Assembly (NCBI GenBank): GCA_965216695.1
Contig: OZ244212.1
Span: 806,001 to 870,000 of the forward strand
Length of the DNA stretch: 64,000 nucleotides
Origin: G965216695 sp965216695
Lineage (GTDB): Bacteria; Pseudomonadota; Gammaproteobacteria; Pseudomonadales; Azotimanducaceae
Direction: 5' to 3'
The notes beneath the pieces were generated by a model that ran no database searches, was not told the origin of the DNA, and saw nothing but the letters and a program-made list of their open reading frames with translations. A program made the position numbers and the translations under genes. Below, piece after piece: positions 1 to 8,980 of the stretch (positions within the stretch are counted from its first letter, which is position 1; the number at the start of each line of letters is the position of its first letter).

Positions 1-818
1 TGTTCGGGCCGTGTGGCAAGCAATTCATCGGACGGAGCGTCCGGTAGAGGCATCGCCCGCGCCCAGATCACCTGACGCGGTTGGTTGCCTTCAATCTGCA
101 CGAACAGTTGTACGCCTTCGTCAATTGTCGTCAGACGCCCCGTTACCAGGTAGTCAGCGGCCGCCGCGTCTTCCACCAGATAACGGCGACCGGAAAAGAG
201 GCGCGTGAGATGGGTAACCAGTTCGTCACGGATCAGCGACGCGTACGCCTGCAGCGCGGCGTCTTCACCCACCGGTTCAATGGGCGCAACAGCAATATCC
301 GTCGTCTGGTTCGGATCAACGTTCTCCGGCTCGGAGTCAGTGGCGTACCAGGTACTAAGCGCCAGCGCAATCGCAAGCACCGCTGCTGCAACGAACCCAT
401 ACCGGAGGCGGAACGCGCGCTTGGCCGGGTAGCGTTCGATCTCGCCGGCCGCTTCGATTGTTGACCCGTGATCGACCGCAGCCGGAATCGCCGCCACGCG
501 TACCGGCGCGATGGCCCGGTAGCCGCGTTTCGCAATCGTCTCGATGTAGCGCGGATGTTTCGGGTCGTCGCCCAACGCGCGCCGAATCTGCGCGACGCGC
601 TTTTTCACCATCCCCGGGTCGCCGGATCCGCCGCCCCAGACCCGATCGAGCACCGTGTCCTGGGATACAACCTCACCCGGGCGTTCGAGCAACACGACCA
701 GAACATCCATAGCGAGCGGTTCGATCTGCTCCGCCTGGCCATCCCGCTCCAGCCGGTTGGCAGCCGAGTCGATCCGCCAGTCGCCGAAGTCGAATACCCC
801 GCCTACCGGGCCAGCCAT
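1..818 (-). CDS. ToxR/CadC-type winged-helix membrane regulator (3' end beyond window)
   Basis: Open from a start codon at 818 to the window edge, so the C-terminus is missing; 272 residues are visible. Residues about 8-105 form a Trans_reg_C winged helix (FDFGDWRI, then LDRVWGG, RRALGDD and the hallmark RYIETIAKRGYR). A single membrane segment lies at about 141-158 (FVAAAVLAIALALSTWYA), followed by an apparently periplasmic part that begins like a FlgO/TolB-N domain. The expected role is one-component sensing: DNA binding in the cytoplasm and a sensor outside. The ATG follows AAGGG, and an in-frame stop lies a few codons upstream. It is divergent from the small gene at 936. It resembles the regulators at 2070 and 9888 in the DNA-binding domain. 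The sensed signal cannot be inferred. Confidence 0.85.
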   Translation of the reverse strand, partial: MAGPVGGVFDFGDWRIDSAANRLERDGQAEQIEPLAMDVLVVLLERPGEVVSQDTVLDRVWGGGSGDPGMVKKRVAQIRRALGDDPKHPRYIETIAKRGYRAIAPVRVAAIPAAVDHGSTIEAAGEIERYPAKRAFRLRYGFVAAAVLAIALALSTWYATDSEPENVDPNQTTDIAVAPIEPVGEDAALQAYASLIRDELVTHLTRLFSGRRYLVEDAAAADYLVTGRLTTIDEGVQLFVQIEGNQPRQVIWARAMPLPDAPSDELLATRPE

Positions 819-935
819 CCACCCATTCCCTTGTCCGGCACCAAATCAACACGAAAAGGGTACCGCAACGGATCGACAGCGTCGCCGGTCAACCGCGAGC
901 CTGTAAACAACCTGGGAATACCGCGGTGACCCGAT

Positions 936-1184
936 ATGCGAACGACCCTGATGCCGCTGCTGTCCATCCTATGCGCCTGTGCATCGGTACCCCCGCAGGG
1001 GACGACCGACCGGCTTCGCTACGATGCCCGTCGCGATTTCATAGCCACCTGCATGGCCGCGCCCGAGCAGCACGGTTTTCCGTACACCCGAGCCGAAAAC
1101 GTCGATCTCATGAGCATCGATCCCCGACTTTCAGCGAATGTGCATACGTATTGCCGGCGCCTCGCGCACTCTCGAATCCCGTAG
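936..1184 (+). CDS. small putative lipoprotein
   Basis: 82 codons encode a hydrophobic N-terminus (TLMPLLSILCACAS) with a lipobox-like L-C-A-C, then a hydrophilic domain with two more cysteines (ATCMAAP and HTYCRRLA) that could form a disulfide. I recognise no family. No strong ribosome site precedes the ATG. The gene sits alone between the divergent regulator at 818 and the secreted protein at 1311, and reading frames on the opposite strand overlap it, so its reality is only moderately supported. If real, the product is exported and membrane-tethered or periplasmic. Confidence 0.45.
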   Translation: MRTTLMPLLSILCACASVPPQGTTDRLRYDARRDFIATCMAAPEQHGFPYTRAENVDLMSIDPRLSANVHTYCRRLAHSRIP

Positions 1185-1310
1185 CGGAGTCCCGCGGCCG
1201 AGTCATCACAGGAAACACTCCGGAATAACTTCGGAAGGACTTCCGCTCCCAACGGCGCCTAACCTCCAGGTTCGTTCAAAACGACCGATAGACAAGGAGA
1301 ATACGTCGTC

Positions 1311-1955
1311 ATGAATATTCGTTATACGGAGGCCATAGTGCTCACAACCACGCTGATTGCTACAGGTATAGCGTACGCTGACCTGAATCAGGGGTATCAA
1401 ACCAGCCGGGCCGTCCGGGAGTCTGTCCAGGTGAGCGACATGTTCGTTTTCAACACCGACATCGCCATCCAGGGCGGAGCCATTCTGGTGCGGGACCTGA
1501 ACAACAAGGTGATTCGCGCGAGCATCTCCACCAACGACCTGATGCCGAACGGCGCCTATTCGATATGGTGGGCGGTATTCAACTTCCCCGAGTACTGCGC
1601 CGATCCGGCCAACTGCCGCGTGAGCGATCTGGAAGTCTTTGGCGGAGATCCACGGGTCCAGGCGTCCGTTTTCTGGGGCGGTGGCTTCGTAGCCGACGCA
1701 CTCGGCCACGGCGAGGCGAACATCGTGCTGACGCCCGGAACGACCGAACGCGAGCTGTTCGGCCGAACGCAGAATTTCGGGTTGAAGAACTTCGCGGACT
1801 CGCACATTCACATTGCGCTCAGAAGCCACGGCATGGCGGGGGCTGCTGGACCTGTGTCGGAACAGATCGGCTCCGCCGACGGCGCGTGCCCACCGGAAGG
1901 GTGTTTCAACGCGTTCAACTCCATACACCATCCTGCCCCTTCAACCAGCCCGTAA
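1311..1955 (+). CDS. secreted protein of unknown function
   Basis: 214 residues. An AAGGAG ribosome site precedes the ATG. The N-terminus (about residues 5-23, ending TGIAYA) is a classical Sec signal peptide, so the mature protein is periplasmic or extracellular. The body is rich in beta-forming residues and has Cys pairs (EYCADPANC near residue 100; CPPEGC near the C-terminus) that suggest disulfides, plus a histidine cluster (DSHIHIALRSHG) that could bind metal. I cannot assign a family. A perfect 9-bp inverted repeat at 1977-2000 follows the stop. Confidence 0.7.
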   Translation: MNIRYTEAIVLTTTLIATGIAYADLNQGYQTSRAVRESVQVSDMFVFNTDIAIQGGAILVRDLNNKVIRASISTNDLMPNGAYSIWWAVFNFPEYCADPANCRVSDLEVFGGDPRVQASVFWGGGFVADALGHGEANIVLTPGTTERELFGRTQNFGLKNFADSHIHIALRSHGMAGAAGPVSEQIGSADGACPPEGCFNAFNSIHHPAPSTSP

Positions 1956-1976
1956 CCTGCAGCAACGTGACCATGG

Positions 1977-2000
1977 CCCGGGAATATCCACATTCCCGGG
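1977..2000 (+). terminator. hairpin after the secreted-protein gene
   Basis: CCCGGGAAT, a 6-base loop and ATTCCCGGG form a perfect 9-bp stem 22 nt after the stop codon at 1955. Only a broken T-run follows, so termination strength is uncertain. It could also act as an operator for the regulator gene that begins at about 2070. Confidence 0.4.
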
Positions 2001-2069
2001 TTCGTGCGTTTGAACCGTCGCCTGAACATAGCGGACAATCGCACTCCCACTTTAAAAACACGGGCCGTT

Positions 2070-3614
2070 GTGGAGTCCACCACAGCCGAATACCGCTTCG
2101 GCGAGTGCGTAGTCGCACCGATTCGAAACGAAATCCGCCTCGACGGACGCACCGTACGTCTGGAACCGAAAACGATGGACGTGTTGGCGGTGTTGTTGTC
2201 GCGCGCCGGCGACGTGCTTTCCAGCGATGAACTGCTGGACCTTTGCTGGCCCGGCGTGGATCAGGAACCGAACGCAATCGCAAAGCGCATCACGCAGATA
2301 CGCAAAGCACTCGACGATGATGCACGAGCGCCGCGGTACATCGAAACCGTATACAAACGCGGCTACCGGACGAAGGCCCGCGTACAGAACATGGCAGCGG
2401 ACGGCATGTCGCCCGGCACGCAGATAACCATCGGCATCCTGCCCGTGAGGAATCGCTCGAACGCCCCCGAATCAGGCTACTTCTGCGCCGGCCTGCAGGC
2501 CGAACTGCTCGCAGAGTTGACGCTGCTGCCGCGCATCTCAGTCATCTCGGCCGCGCACGTTCCCGGCCTGGACCAGAATGCCGCCCACATTGACGAATCA
2601 CACCTCTACTACCTGGACGTGAGCGTCACCCAGGTTGGTGACACCGCGCGAACCCACGCCGCCCTGGTAGAGGGCCGGGCAAGAACTACGCGCTGGTCGG
2701 GCCGGTGGAGTCACACCAGCTTTGGGTTTGACGAACTGGACCGTGTAACCCAGGACACTGCCACGGCGATAGACACAACGTTGGTTAACGGCGAACGCAG
2801 TCGAACGTACCGCGACAGACTGGCGGACGCTGCGACGCGGGAAGCCTTCTACCGCGGCCTGTACTACTTCAACCGCTTCACACCCGAGGATCATGTGATA
2901 GCGCGACGCTACTTCGCTCAGGCGATCGACCTCGATCCCGACAACGCAGCCGCGCACCTGCAGATGGCTCAATGGTGTCAGCAGAGCATCATGATGTGCT
3001 GGGCGAAAGACCGCGAAGCTACCCTCGAAACGATGAAACACGCAGTAGACACGTGCCTGGCGATCGACGAGCGGGACGCATCGGCGTTGGGTTACGCAGG
3101 CATGTACCAGCTGCTTCTCGGCAATCACGACGATGCGGTCGCGCTTGCGCACAACGGCGTCGAAGCGGCGCCGGAAGTCGGCGCGTCGCACTACACGCTG
3201 GGCTGGTATCAGCTCTTCAACGACCAACCCGCGGCAGGGGCAGAGAGCCTGCTGCGGTCCATACGCCTCACGCCGCTGCCATCAGCACCGCAGTGGTCGG
3301 TGTTGGGTACGTGTTATCGTAACCTGGGCAATCTGGAGCAGGCGGCCGCAACACTCCGCCGGAGCGTCTCCGCAGATTCCGGTTTCGCGTACGCACGGAT
3401 CGTGCTTGCTTCGGTCTATCAGATGCTCGGCAACAACACCGGCGCTCGCGAACAGATCCGCGAAGCGCTCGAGATTATGCCGAGCTATACCGTACGCCGC
3501 TACGTTGAACCGAACCTGTATCGGAACAAAAGTACAATCGTCCCCTGGGCGAATGCACTGCGCACGGCGGGCTTACCGGAAGGTGGACGCGTCGCAACGA
3601 ACCCGACGAAATAA
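2070..3614 (+). CDS. winged-helix regulator with TPR repeats
   Basis: A Trans_reg_C winged helix occupies roughly residues 6-100 (YRFGECVV, LDLCWPGVD, RYIETVYKRGYR). It is followed by a TolB-N/FlgO-like segment (ITIGILPVRNRS to about residue 270) and several TPR-like helices (FAQAIDLDPDNAAAHLQMAQ and three more) to the C-terminus. No membrane segment is visible, unlike its two relatives here, so it is probably cytoplasmic. I chose GTG 2070 because relatives begin about 8-10 residues before the FGE/FGD motif. An in-frame GTG at 2004 would add 22 residues and sits against the hairpin at 1977-2000. Neither start has a good ribosome site. The signal sensed is unknown. Confidence 0.8.
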   Translation: MESTTAEYRFGECVVAPIRNEIRLDGRTVRLEPKTMDVLAVLLSRAGDVLSSDELLDLCWPGVDQEPNAIAKRITQIRKALDDDARAPRYIETVYKRGYRTKARVQNMAADGMSPGTQITIGILPVRNRSNAPESGYFCAGLQAELLAELTLLPRISVISAAHVPGLDQNAAHIDESHLYYLDVSVTQVGDTARTHAALVEGRARTTRWSGRWSHTSFGFDELDRVTQDTATAIDTTLVNGERSRTYRDRLADAATREAFYRGLYYFNRFTPEDHVIARRYFAQAIDLDPDNAAAHLQMAQWCQQSIMMCWAKDREATLETMKHAVDTCLAIDERDASALGYAGMYQLLLGNHDDAVALAHNGVEAAPEVGASHYTLGWYQLFNDQPAAGAESLLRSIRLTPLPSAPQWSVLGTCYRNLGNLEQAAATLRRSVSADSGFAYARIVLASVYQMLGNNTGAREQIREALEIMPSYTVRRYVEPNLYRNKSTIVPWANALRTAGLPEGGRVATNPTK

Positions 3615-4786
3615 TGCCACGCGGCCACGGAGGAATCGTAAACAGTGATCACGGAGTATTCCAGACGTTCGCTAAGGATCAACATACATCGGTACATTGC
3701 CGCGAGCCTTCTGATCCTCGTGTCCGGAAACAGAGCGGGATCCCCGAGCAGCACACCAAGACAACACAGTCCAGTCAGACCCAGAATCTGACTTTCAAAG
3801 TGGCGCGTCTTAAGGATCTCTCAGATCCATCCAGCTCGACCGCGTTTCGTGGTCTCACCCAGGTAAGGTTCAGTCCCATCCCACACGCGCTCTTTGGCTC
3901 ACCAGATCAGTCATTATCCTTGGTGGCCGAATTCGACTACGCGACTTCCGAAGTTTCTGTGTCAGCAAGTCGACTCGTCAAAATGAGCAAGCGCGCCCTG
4001 GACGCAAGCTCCAAGACTGCAATCGCCGGTGTCTCGGTTACACCGGAGAGTTGTCAATATGTTCGTTTAGCCGTGCAAACCGACACTTTGAACTCAAACA
4101 GCAGGACGATGTTGTTCGACTCGGGTTTTGAGCGCGATCTAGTGCTGGCATATTTCAATGAACCCTGTGTGCTGCGCGGGAGCGTAGATCTCAATGGAGA
4201 GACGCACCGATACGACGTTGTGGTTCCCTTCCCAGGACTGCACTTCTTATCACGAAACTCGTCTGATCCAAGCGCCAGAGAATTTACCATTGAGCGCTTT
4301 CCGATGATCGGTCAGCCGGTTATCGCATTCGACATCCCGCTCTCGGCGCCTGGGTCAAACCATGATGAAGCTGGCTTCACATGCTTCCCCGAGGATGTCG
4401 CGTATTTGCTTGCAGTAGATACGGCTGCCGCTGCGTACTTCGCGCAAGCCACATCAGGCAGTATCGAACGACGCCCCCTACTTCTCTGGTGGTCCGCCCC
4501 CAAGACACTCGATTCGGACAGAGAGCTGTTGCAACGAGATCTTCGGATTGAGGTATTGGACCCCGATGCGATGTTTACCTCCGCGCGCGAGTTGCTCCGC
4601 GACAAACACGTATCGATGTACGCGATAGCTTGGCTTGACAAGTTAGGGTTGAATGACGACTGGCAAGACGTGGTCAAGGTATCTGTCTCGACATTCGATT
4701 GGACCTATGCGTTCTCGGCGGCCATCTCGACCCAGGATGTGGGTACCAAGTACTTCCTTGGTTGCGACGCCGCTTTATTACGTTAG
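3614..4786 (+). CDS. uncharacterised protein, N-terminus possibly frame-disrupted
   Basis: 390 codons if read from the ATG that overlaps the previous stop (TAATG). I recognise no domain. Evidence for a disrupted start: a GTG at 3645 has an excellent GGAGG site, but in another frame, where it reads a signal-peptide-like stretch (HRYIAASLLILVSGNRAGS) and stops near 3790. The long frame has no signal sequence, and its first ~60 residues are polar and low in structure. A one-base shift between about 3700 and 3785 would join signal peptide and body. Base composition here and on to about 7.8 kb is less GC-rich than the flanks. Alternatively it is a cytoplasmic protein translationally coupled to the regulator. 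Confidence 0.55.
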   Translation: MPRGHGGIVNSDHGVFQTFAKDQHTSVHCREPSDPRVRKQSGIPEQHTKTTQSSQTQNLTFKVARLKDLSDPSSSTAFRGLTQVRFSPIPHALFGSPDQSLSLVAEFDYATSEVSVSASRLVKMSKRALDASSKTAIAGVSVTPESCQYVRLAVQTDTLNSNSRTMLFDSGFERDLVLAYFNEPCVLRGSVDLNGETHRYDVVVPFPGLHFLSRNSSDPSAREFTIERFPMIGQPVIAFDIPLSAPGSNHDEAGFTCFPEDVAYLLAVDTAAAAYFAQATSGSIERRPLLLWWSAPKTLDSDRELLQRDLRIEVLDPDAMFTSARELLRDKHVSMYAIAWLDKLGLNDDWQDVVKVSVSTFDWTYAFSAAISTQDVGTKYFLGCDAALLR

Positions 4787-4865
4787 AAGATCCAATATAC
4801 CTGCCCCCTCGCTGCATTTAGCGGCTCTGTTGCCCCATTAGGACTAAGCCAACCCACACGAGGCG

Positions 4866-6746
4866 CTATCGTGTTCTCCCCCAGAACCTAAGCTGCGTTT
4901 GCTGATAAACGAAAGAAAGAAATTGATTGAAACGTTCGAATTCGTCCACAGGAACAACTCGAGCCGGCATTTCCAAGAAAGACTGCACTGCTACGCGTTC
5001 TCCGGACGGATCGAGTTCGTACGACCGGTAATACCGACCGTAGTCGGAGATCATATCGACCGAAGCCCCGGTATCGACAATACGCCACAACCCTTCCACA
5101 TCGTATGTTTGCACAACGTTTACGCGCACTCCGTCGAACTGGGCATCATAGCTATCGTTATGAATGTAGTTGTCGCGGACGATCTGGCGAAGCCAGTACT
5201 CGGCGTCAACGTAGTCCAGTGGATCTCCGGGAGTAGCTACCGCCGCATAAACCACGTCCGAATCAATGATCAGAGGCGCTTCGAGGTCATCCAACGCGCC
5301 AAGCTGAAAGCTTGCAGTTTTCGGCTTGGTAATCACGTTCGCCACGCGCTCTTCCAACCACTCTACCTGCCCGGGAGGATCGCGGCTCGCCAAAACATCA
5401 CGCATCTGCGTAGCGAAGTGTCCTCGAAATTCCTGCCGCAATAGCTCTCGCTGATCGCCGTTAGCCAGAAACTGCAACTCGCTGGCGGCTTCCAATCTCC
5501 ACAAGTAATCGTCTCGACCCATCCGCTCTGGACGGCCACCCGGAACCAAATCCAAGCGCACCTTTCCCTGGATAAATCTGGACGTGTCGGTGGATGCACT
5601 GTGGACATCCGTCGGGTCGAGACACTGCTCTTTGCCATTCTGCAGCTCAAAACAGACGACCATGTGATCAAAGTAACCGCGGCTGGGTAAACGTAAAAGA
5701 TCTGGACGAGAGCGTTTCGTTGCAACGAGCACAGGGTATGCATCGAAACCGAGTTCGACAAGAAGAGCATACAGCAGTGTTGATTTGTCCTTACAATCCC
5801 CGTAGCGATTCGCAATCGTATCGGCAACTGCATGCGGCGCGTGTGAATTGTAGCCCTCCGAAAACGATACATATCGGATCTTACGACCAACCAGCGCGTG
5901 TAATTCGGGTATGGGGTTACTCAGAGCGCGCAACATTTCTAGTTGCGACGCGAGTGCGCTGCGATCGCTTGCCGCCGCTTCGACGAGAGAACGCATGCCA
6001 CGGATGACGTCATCCCATGTGCCGGGTTCCGCAATCGTTATAGTAGGTAGTACGTCCGAATAGTAAACTTTGTGATCGAGCCGAATTGGTTGGTTGGACA
6101 GGCTACGACATATCACACGTCGCTCCAGCTCCTCACACGCCGCCGCTCCTTCGTCTACATACCACGCTGGTGGTGTCTCGTCCCAGGTTATTACGAACTC
6201 GCGCTGGAGAAACGGTCCGATAGCCGCAATCCAGTCGCTAAAAAAATAGTTACTGCGTAACGGTTGCATTCTTTTGTAGCTCAGCACAGTCATCGTTCCG
6301 GGTTCGACGGATGGATACTGCAGAACTATTTCGCTGGTGTCCGAAAACGTGTTGTAGCGATCGTTCTCGATCGGCTGCGCGGTGCTTGGGTCAAAACGCA
6401 CGACATCCCCGTTCACAACCACCGTTGCTGCTTCAAGCACTGCAACGTCCTGTGTAAACGCGTTCCAAGTGATCGTTCCCGCGGCGCTGTCGTGCACACT
6501 CTCCTGCGACGGGTAATAGTCGATGATCCGGACAGCCTGAACGACGTCATCGGTACCCACATGCACGTGCATCCGGTACGCAAGCTGCACCGCGCGGTTG
6601 CCGTTCGGTAGTGGTGAATTGAAAGCCTCGCGCGCCTGCTGGATTAATTCAGGGTCTGCACCAAGTGACCAAGTTGGGTGTTCCGCAATCGCAACGCCGG
6701 AACACGTCAGCGCTGCCACAAGCAGCAACTTTCGACCAAAAATCAC
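4866..6746 (-). CDS. exported DUF3857/transglutaminase-like protein
   Basis: 626 residues from a GTG whose GTGA overlaps the stop of the upstream gene. The N-terminus is a signal peptide (KLLLVAALTCSGVAIA). Residues about 30-260 look like a DUF3857 beta domain. The following transglutaminase-like fold shows the Cys of YGDCKDKSTLL, the His of YFDHMVVCFEL and the Asp of CLDPTD, so the catalytic triad is present. Members of this superfamily are cysteine proteases or amidases, often periplasmic. It is the third gene of a minus-strand set with gap and a membrane protein, joined by 4-nt overlaps. The substrate is unknown. Confidence 0.8.
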   Translation of the reverse strand: MIFGRKLLLVAALTCSGVAIAEHPTWSLGADPELIQQAREAFNSPLPNGNRAVQLAYRMHVHVGTDDVVQAVRIIDYYPSQESVHDSAAGTITWNAFTQDVAVLEAATVVVNGDVVRFDPSTAQPIENDRYNTFSDTSEIVLQYPSVEPGTMTVLSYKRMQPLRSNYFFSDWIAAIGPFLQREFVITWDETPPAWYVDEGAAACEELERRVICRSLSNQPIRLDHKVYYSDVLPTITIAEPGTWDDVIRGMRSLVEAAASDRSALASQLEMLRALSNPIPELHALVGRKIRYVSFSEGYNSHAPHAVADTIANRYGDCKDKSTLLYALLVELGFDAYPVLVATKRSRPDLLRLPSRGYFDHMVVCFELQNGKEQCLDPTDVHSASTDTSRFIQGKVRLDLVPGGRPERMGRDDYLWRLEAASELQFLANGDQRELLRQEFRGHFATQMRDVLASRDPPGQVEWLEERVANVITKPKTASFQLGALDDLEAPLIIDSDVVYAAVATPGDPLDYVDAEYWLRQIVRDNYIHNDSYDAQFDGVRVNVVQTYDVEGLWRIVDTGASVDMISDYGRYYRSYELDPSGERVAVQSFLEMPARVVPVDEFERFNQFLSFVYQQTQLRFWGRTR

Positions 6747-7828
6747 TTCTCTTGCACCGCTACTTTTGCGTCGAGGTCGTCGCCACCTAACCGAACACCA
6801 TCCGCGAACCCACGTAGGTGCAATATGTTTGTTTCGAATGACAACTTGTTTCCAACCGCACTCCCAAGAATCTCCAGCGTACGATCGCCATCCTCCAGAA
6901 CCGTCGTGAGCTGCAAGTCGATCTGGCCTAGTATTCGCGATTGGCAGAGCAACTCGGACCGAAGAATCATCGAATTCTGCTTCAACCATCGGTACTCCTG
7001 GCATTCGGCATCCGGGTCATCATCGATGTACTCGGCACGTCGCCAAGCGGTCAGGTCATCAGCCTTCCTGCCCTGATGATCGAAGACCACAACCCAGACA
7101 GATCCCGAACGCGCGAATTCAGCTTCAGCGGAGCCGTCGCTAAAAGATCCGGACTTAGCGACGTTCCAACCGTTGGCGCCCTCCACCACAAACAATCCGT
7201 CAGGATGCTCCCAGATCCCCTGCCCACTCATACTCCCCCCTGCCAGAAATGCTGACTCTTGCCAGATATCCCAGACTAGGAAAGGAACGAGAACCAACCC
7301 GCCAAAACTCAGCCAGACCCAGCCGCCGGGAGTCATTTGATTGGGCGGTCGATCGTAGTGGGCCTCGGGTAGAGCAGATTTTACCCGGTTGATCTCCGAA
7401 GTTAGCGCACCAACTGCGGCTCCTGCCGCGGGTAATAACACCACTGAAACTAAGCTCACATACGCAGCGAGATAGCGATCAAACGCGTTTACAGTGACCA
7501 AGGAGAAAAACGTAATGGTCCCCCACACCCAACCTCGATGCCGCATGTCCGCGCCATACCGGTGACCAACCGCCTGATACTTATCCGCGAGATTTGGAAT
7601 AGCGAACAAAAGAGGCGGTCCCAACGGGGCAAAAAACCACAGCCACGGTTTCACGTTCGCACCAAGCCGCTTCAAATCTCGCGCATAAATTACGCAATAG
7701 AACCACAGATAGAGTCCGCCGGTGATCCCGACGAGCAATCCGACGTGCCACGGTCGCTGTATGGGATAGAGCGGTTTGTCGGGAACCTTCACCGTAGTGG
7801 GCTCCCCTGACTCTGCGCTAGAGTTCAT
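6743..7828 (-). CDS. multi-pass membrane protein, unknown
   Basis: 361 residues with hydrophobic segments near residues 28-50, 62-78, 102-142 and 168-190. The first, containing GITGGLYLWFYCVIYARDLK, resembles DUF4234-type membrane domains. The C-terminal ~170 residues are soluble, probably a beta-rich extracytoplasmic domain. It starts with an ATGA overlapping the stop of the gap gene, and its own stop overlaps the GTG of the transglutaminase gene, so all three are probably translated together. I cannot assign a function; the tight coupling suggests it works with the transglutaminase. Confidence 0.7.
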   Translation of the reverse strand: MNSSAESGEPTTVKVPDKPLYPIQRPWHVGLLVGITGGLYLWFYCVIYARDLKRLGANVKPWLWFFAPLGPPLLFAIPNLADKYQAVGHRYGADMRHRGWVWGTITFFSLVTVNAFDRYLAAYVSLVSVVLLPAAGAAVGALTSEINRVKSALPEAHYDRPPNQMTPGGWVWLSFGGLVLVPFLVWDIWQESAFLAGGSMSGQGIWEHPDGLFVVEGANGWNVAKSGSFSDGSAEAEFARSGSVWVVVFDHQGRKADDLTAWRRAEYIDDDPDAECQEYRWLKQNSMILRSELLCQSRILGQIDLQLTTVLEDGDRTLEILGSAVGNKLSFETNILHLRGFADGVRLGGDDLDAKVAVQEK

Positions 7829-8865
7829 GAACTGCCCGCGTACTCGACGCTCTCCATCCCATCCATTTCAGCCACGCGCTGAATCAGCTCCTCAACACGG
7901 GTACTGTAACCCCACTCGTTGTCGTACCAGCTCACAACCTTTGTCAGATGATCATCGATCACCTGCGTTAGCAGGCTATCGAACACGCTCGAGTGCGGAT
8001 TGCCGATGATATCCGACGAAACGATTGGGTCGGTCTGATACTGGACGATTCCGGCGAACGAACGCGCCGCCGCATCGGCAACCGCTGCATTGACGTCTTC
8101 CGGAGATACCGCGGCGGCGAGTTCCACGGTCAGATCCACCAGACTCCCGTCCGGTACCGGCACGCGCATCGCGAGACCGTCGAGTTTGCCTTCCAGCTCG
8201 GGCAGCACCTTACCGATCGCGCGTGCGGCCCCGGTGGAGGTGGGCACAATATTCGTCGCAGCATTGCGCGAACGCCGCAGGTCCCGGTGCGGCGCGTCGA
8301 TCAACCGCTGGTCCGACGTATAGGCATGCACCGTGGTCAGCAGTCCGCGCCGGATTCCAAACGCCTGATGCAGTATCTTCGCAATCGGAGCGGCACAGTT
8401 GGTTGTGCAACTTGCGTTGCTGATGATCGAGGCATCGGGCGTGAGCACGTCGTCGTTCACACCCAGCACCACGGTCGCATCTAGCGGGTCCTTCGCCGGT
8501 ACCGTCACAATCACCCGCTTAGCTCCCGCGTCCAGATGTCGATTCAGTTCCGCAACGCGTCGGAATCGCCCGGAGGACTCAACGACATAATCGACACCCA
8601 ACGCAGCCCACGGCAGCTTCGCGGGCTCGGGTTCGTTCAATACGTCAAAGGGATCACCGTCGATGGACATCCGAGTGCCGTCCAGATCGACGGTACCCGG
8701 ATAGATGCCGTGCACGCTGTCGTACTTGAACGCGTGCGCCAGATCGTCTGCGGACGCCAAGTCGTTCACGGCGACCACGTCGTAGTGCCCGCGCAACTTG
8801 GCGATGCGCATAACAGTGCGACCGATCCGGCCGAAGCCGTTGATCGCGATTCTCGGAACAGACAT
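7825..8865 (-). CDS. gap: glyceraldehyde-3-phosphate dehydrogenase
   Basis: 346 residues. Oxidises glyceraldehyde 3-phosphate to 1,3-bisphosphoglycerate with NAD(P) and phosphate in glycolysis/gluconeogenesis. Visible: the Rossmann motif INGFGRIGR at residues 8-16, the catalytic loop SNASCTTNC with Cys153, the conserved HAYTSDQ, and the C-terminal SWYDNEWGYS. I chose ATG 8865 over an in-frame start 14 codons upstream because the protein begins MSVPRIAINGFG as in the family and a GAGG site precedes it. Erythrose-4-phosphate dehydrogenase is a close alternative. No other glycolytic gene is near. The two genes behind it are a membrane protein and a transglutaminase, which is an unusual setting. 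Confidence 0.9.
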   Translation of the reverse strand: MSVPRIAINGFGRIGRTVMRIAKLRGHYDVVAVNDLASADDLAHAFKYDSVHGIYPGTVDLDGTRMSIDGDPFDVLNEPEPAKLPWAALGVDYVVESSGRFRRVAELNRHLDAGAKRVIVTVPAKDPLDATVVLGVNDDVLTPDASIISNASCTTNCAAPIAKILHQAFGIRRGLLTTVHAYTSDQRLIDAPHRDLRRSRNAATNIVPTSTGAARAIGKVLPELEGKLDGLAMRVPVPDGSLVDLTVELAAAVSPEDVNAAVADAAARSFAGIVQYQTDPIVSSDIIGNPHSSVFDSLLTQVIDDHLTKVVSWYDNEWGYSTRVEELIQRVAEMDGMESVEYAGSS

Positions 8866-8980
8866 GTCGAACCTCGAACCAGACTTCAGGTCCGACGATT
8901 GTCTCAAGCGCGCATGGGCTACCGCCAGCGCGGGCGGGAAGGCCGACCGCTGCGGTTCAGACGCGGCCTATTGGTGCGAC

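Noticed and set aside
1206..1931. 241-codon open frame on the minus strand.
   Set aside because: Overlaps the secreted protein that has a good ribosome site and signal peptide; no family features.
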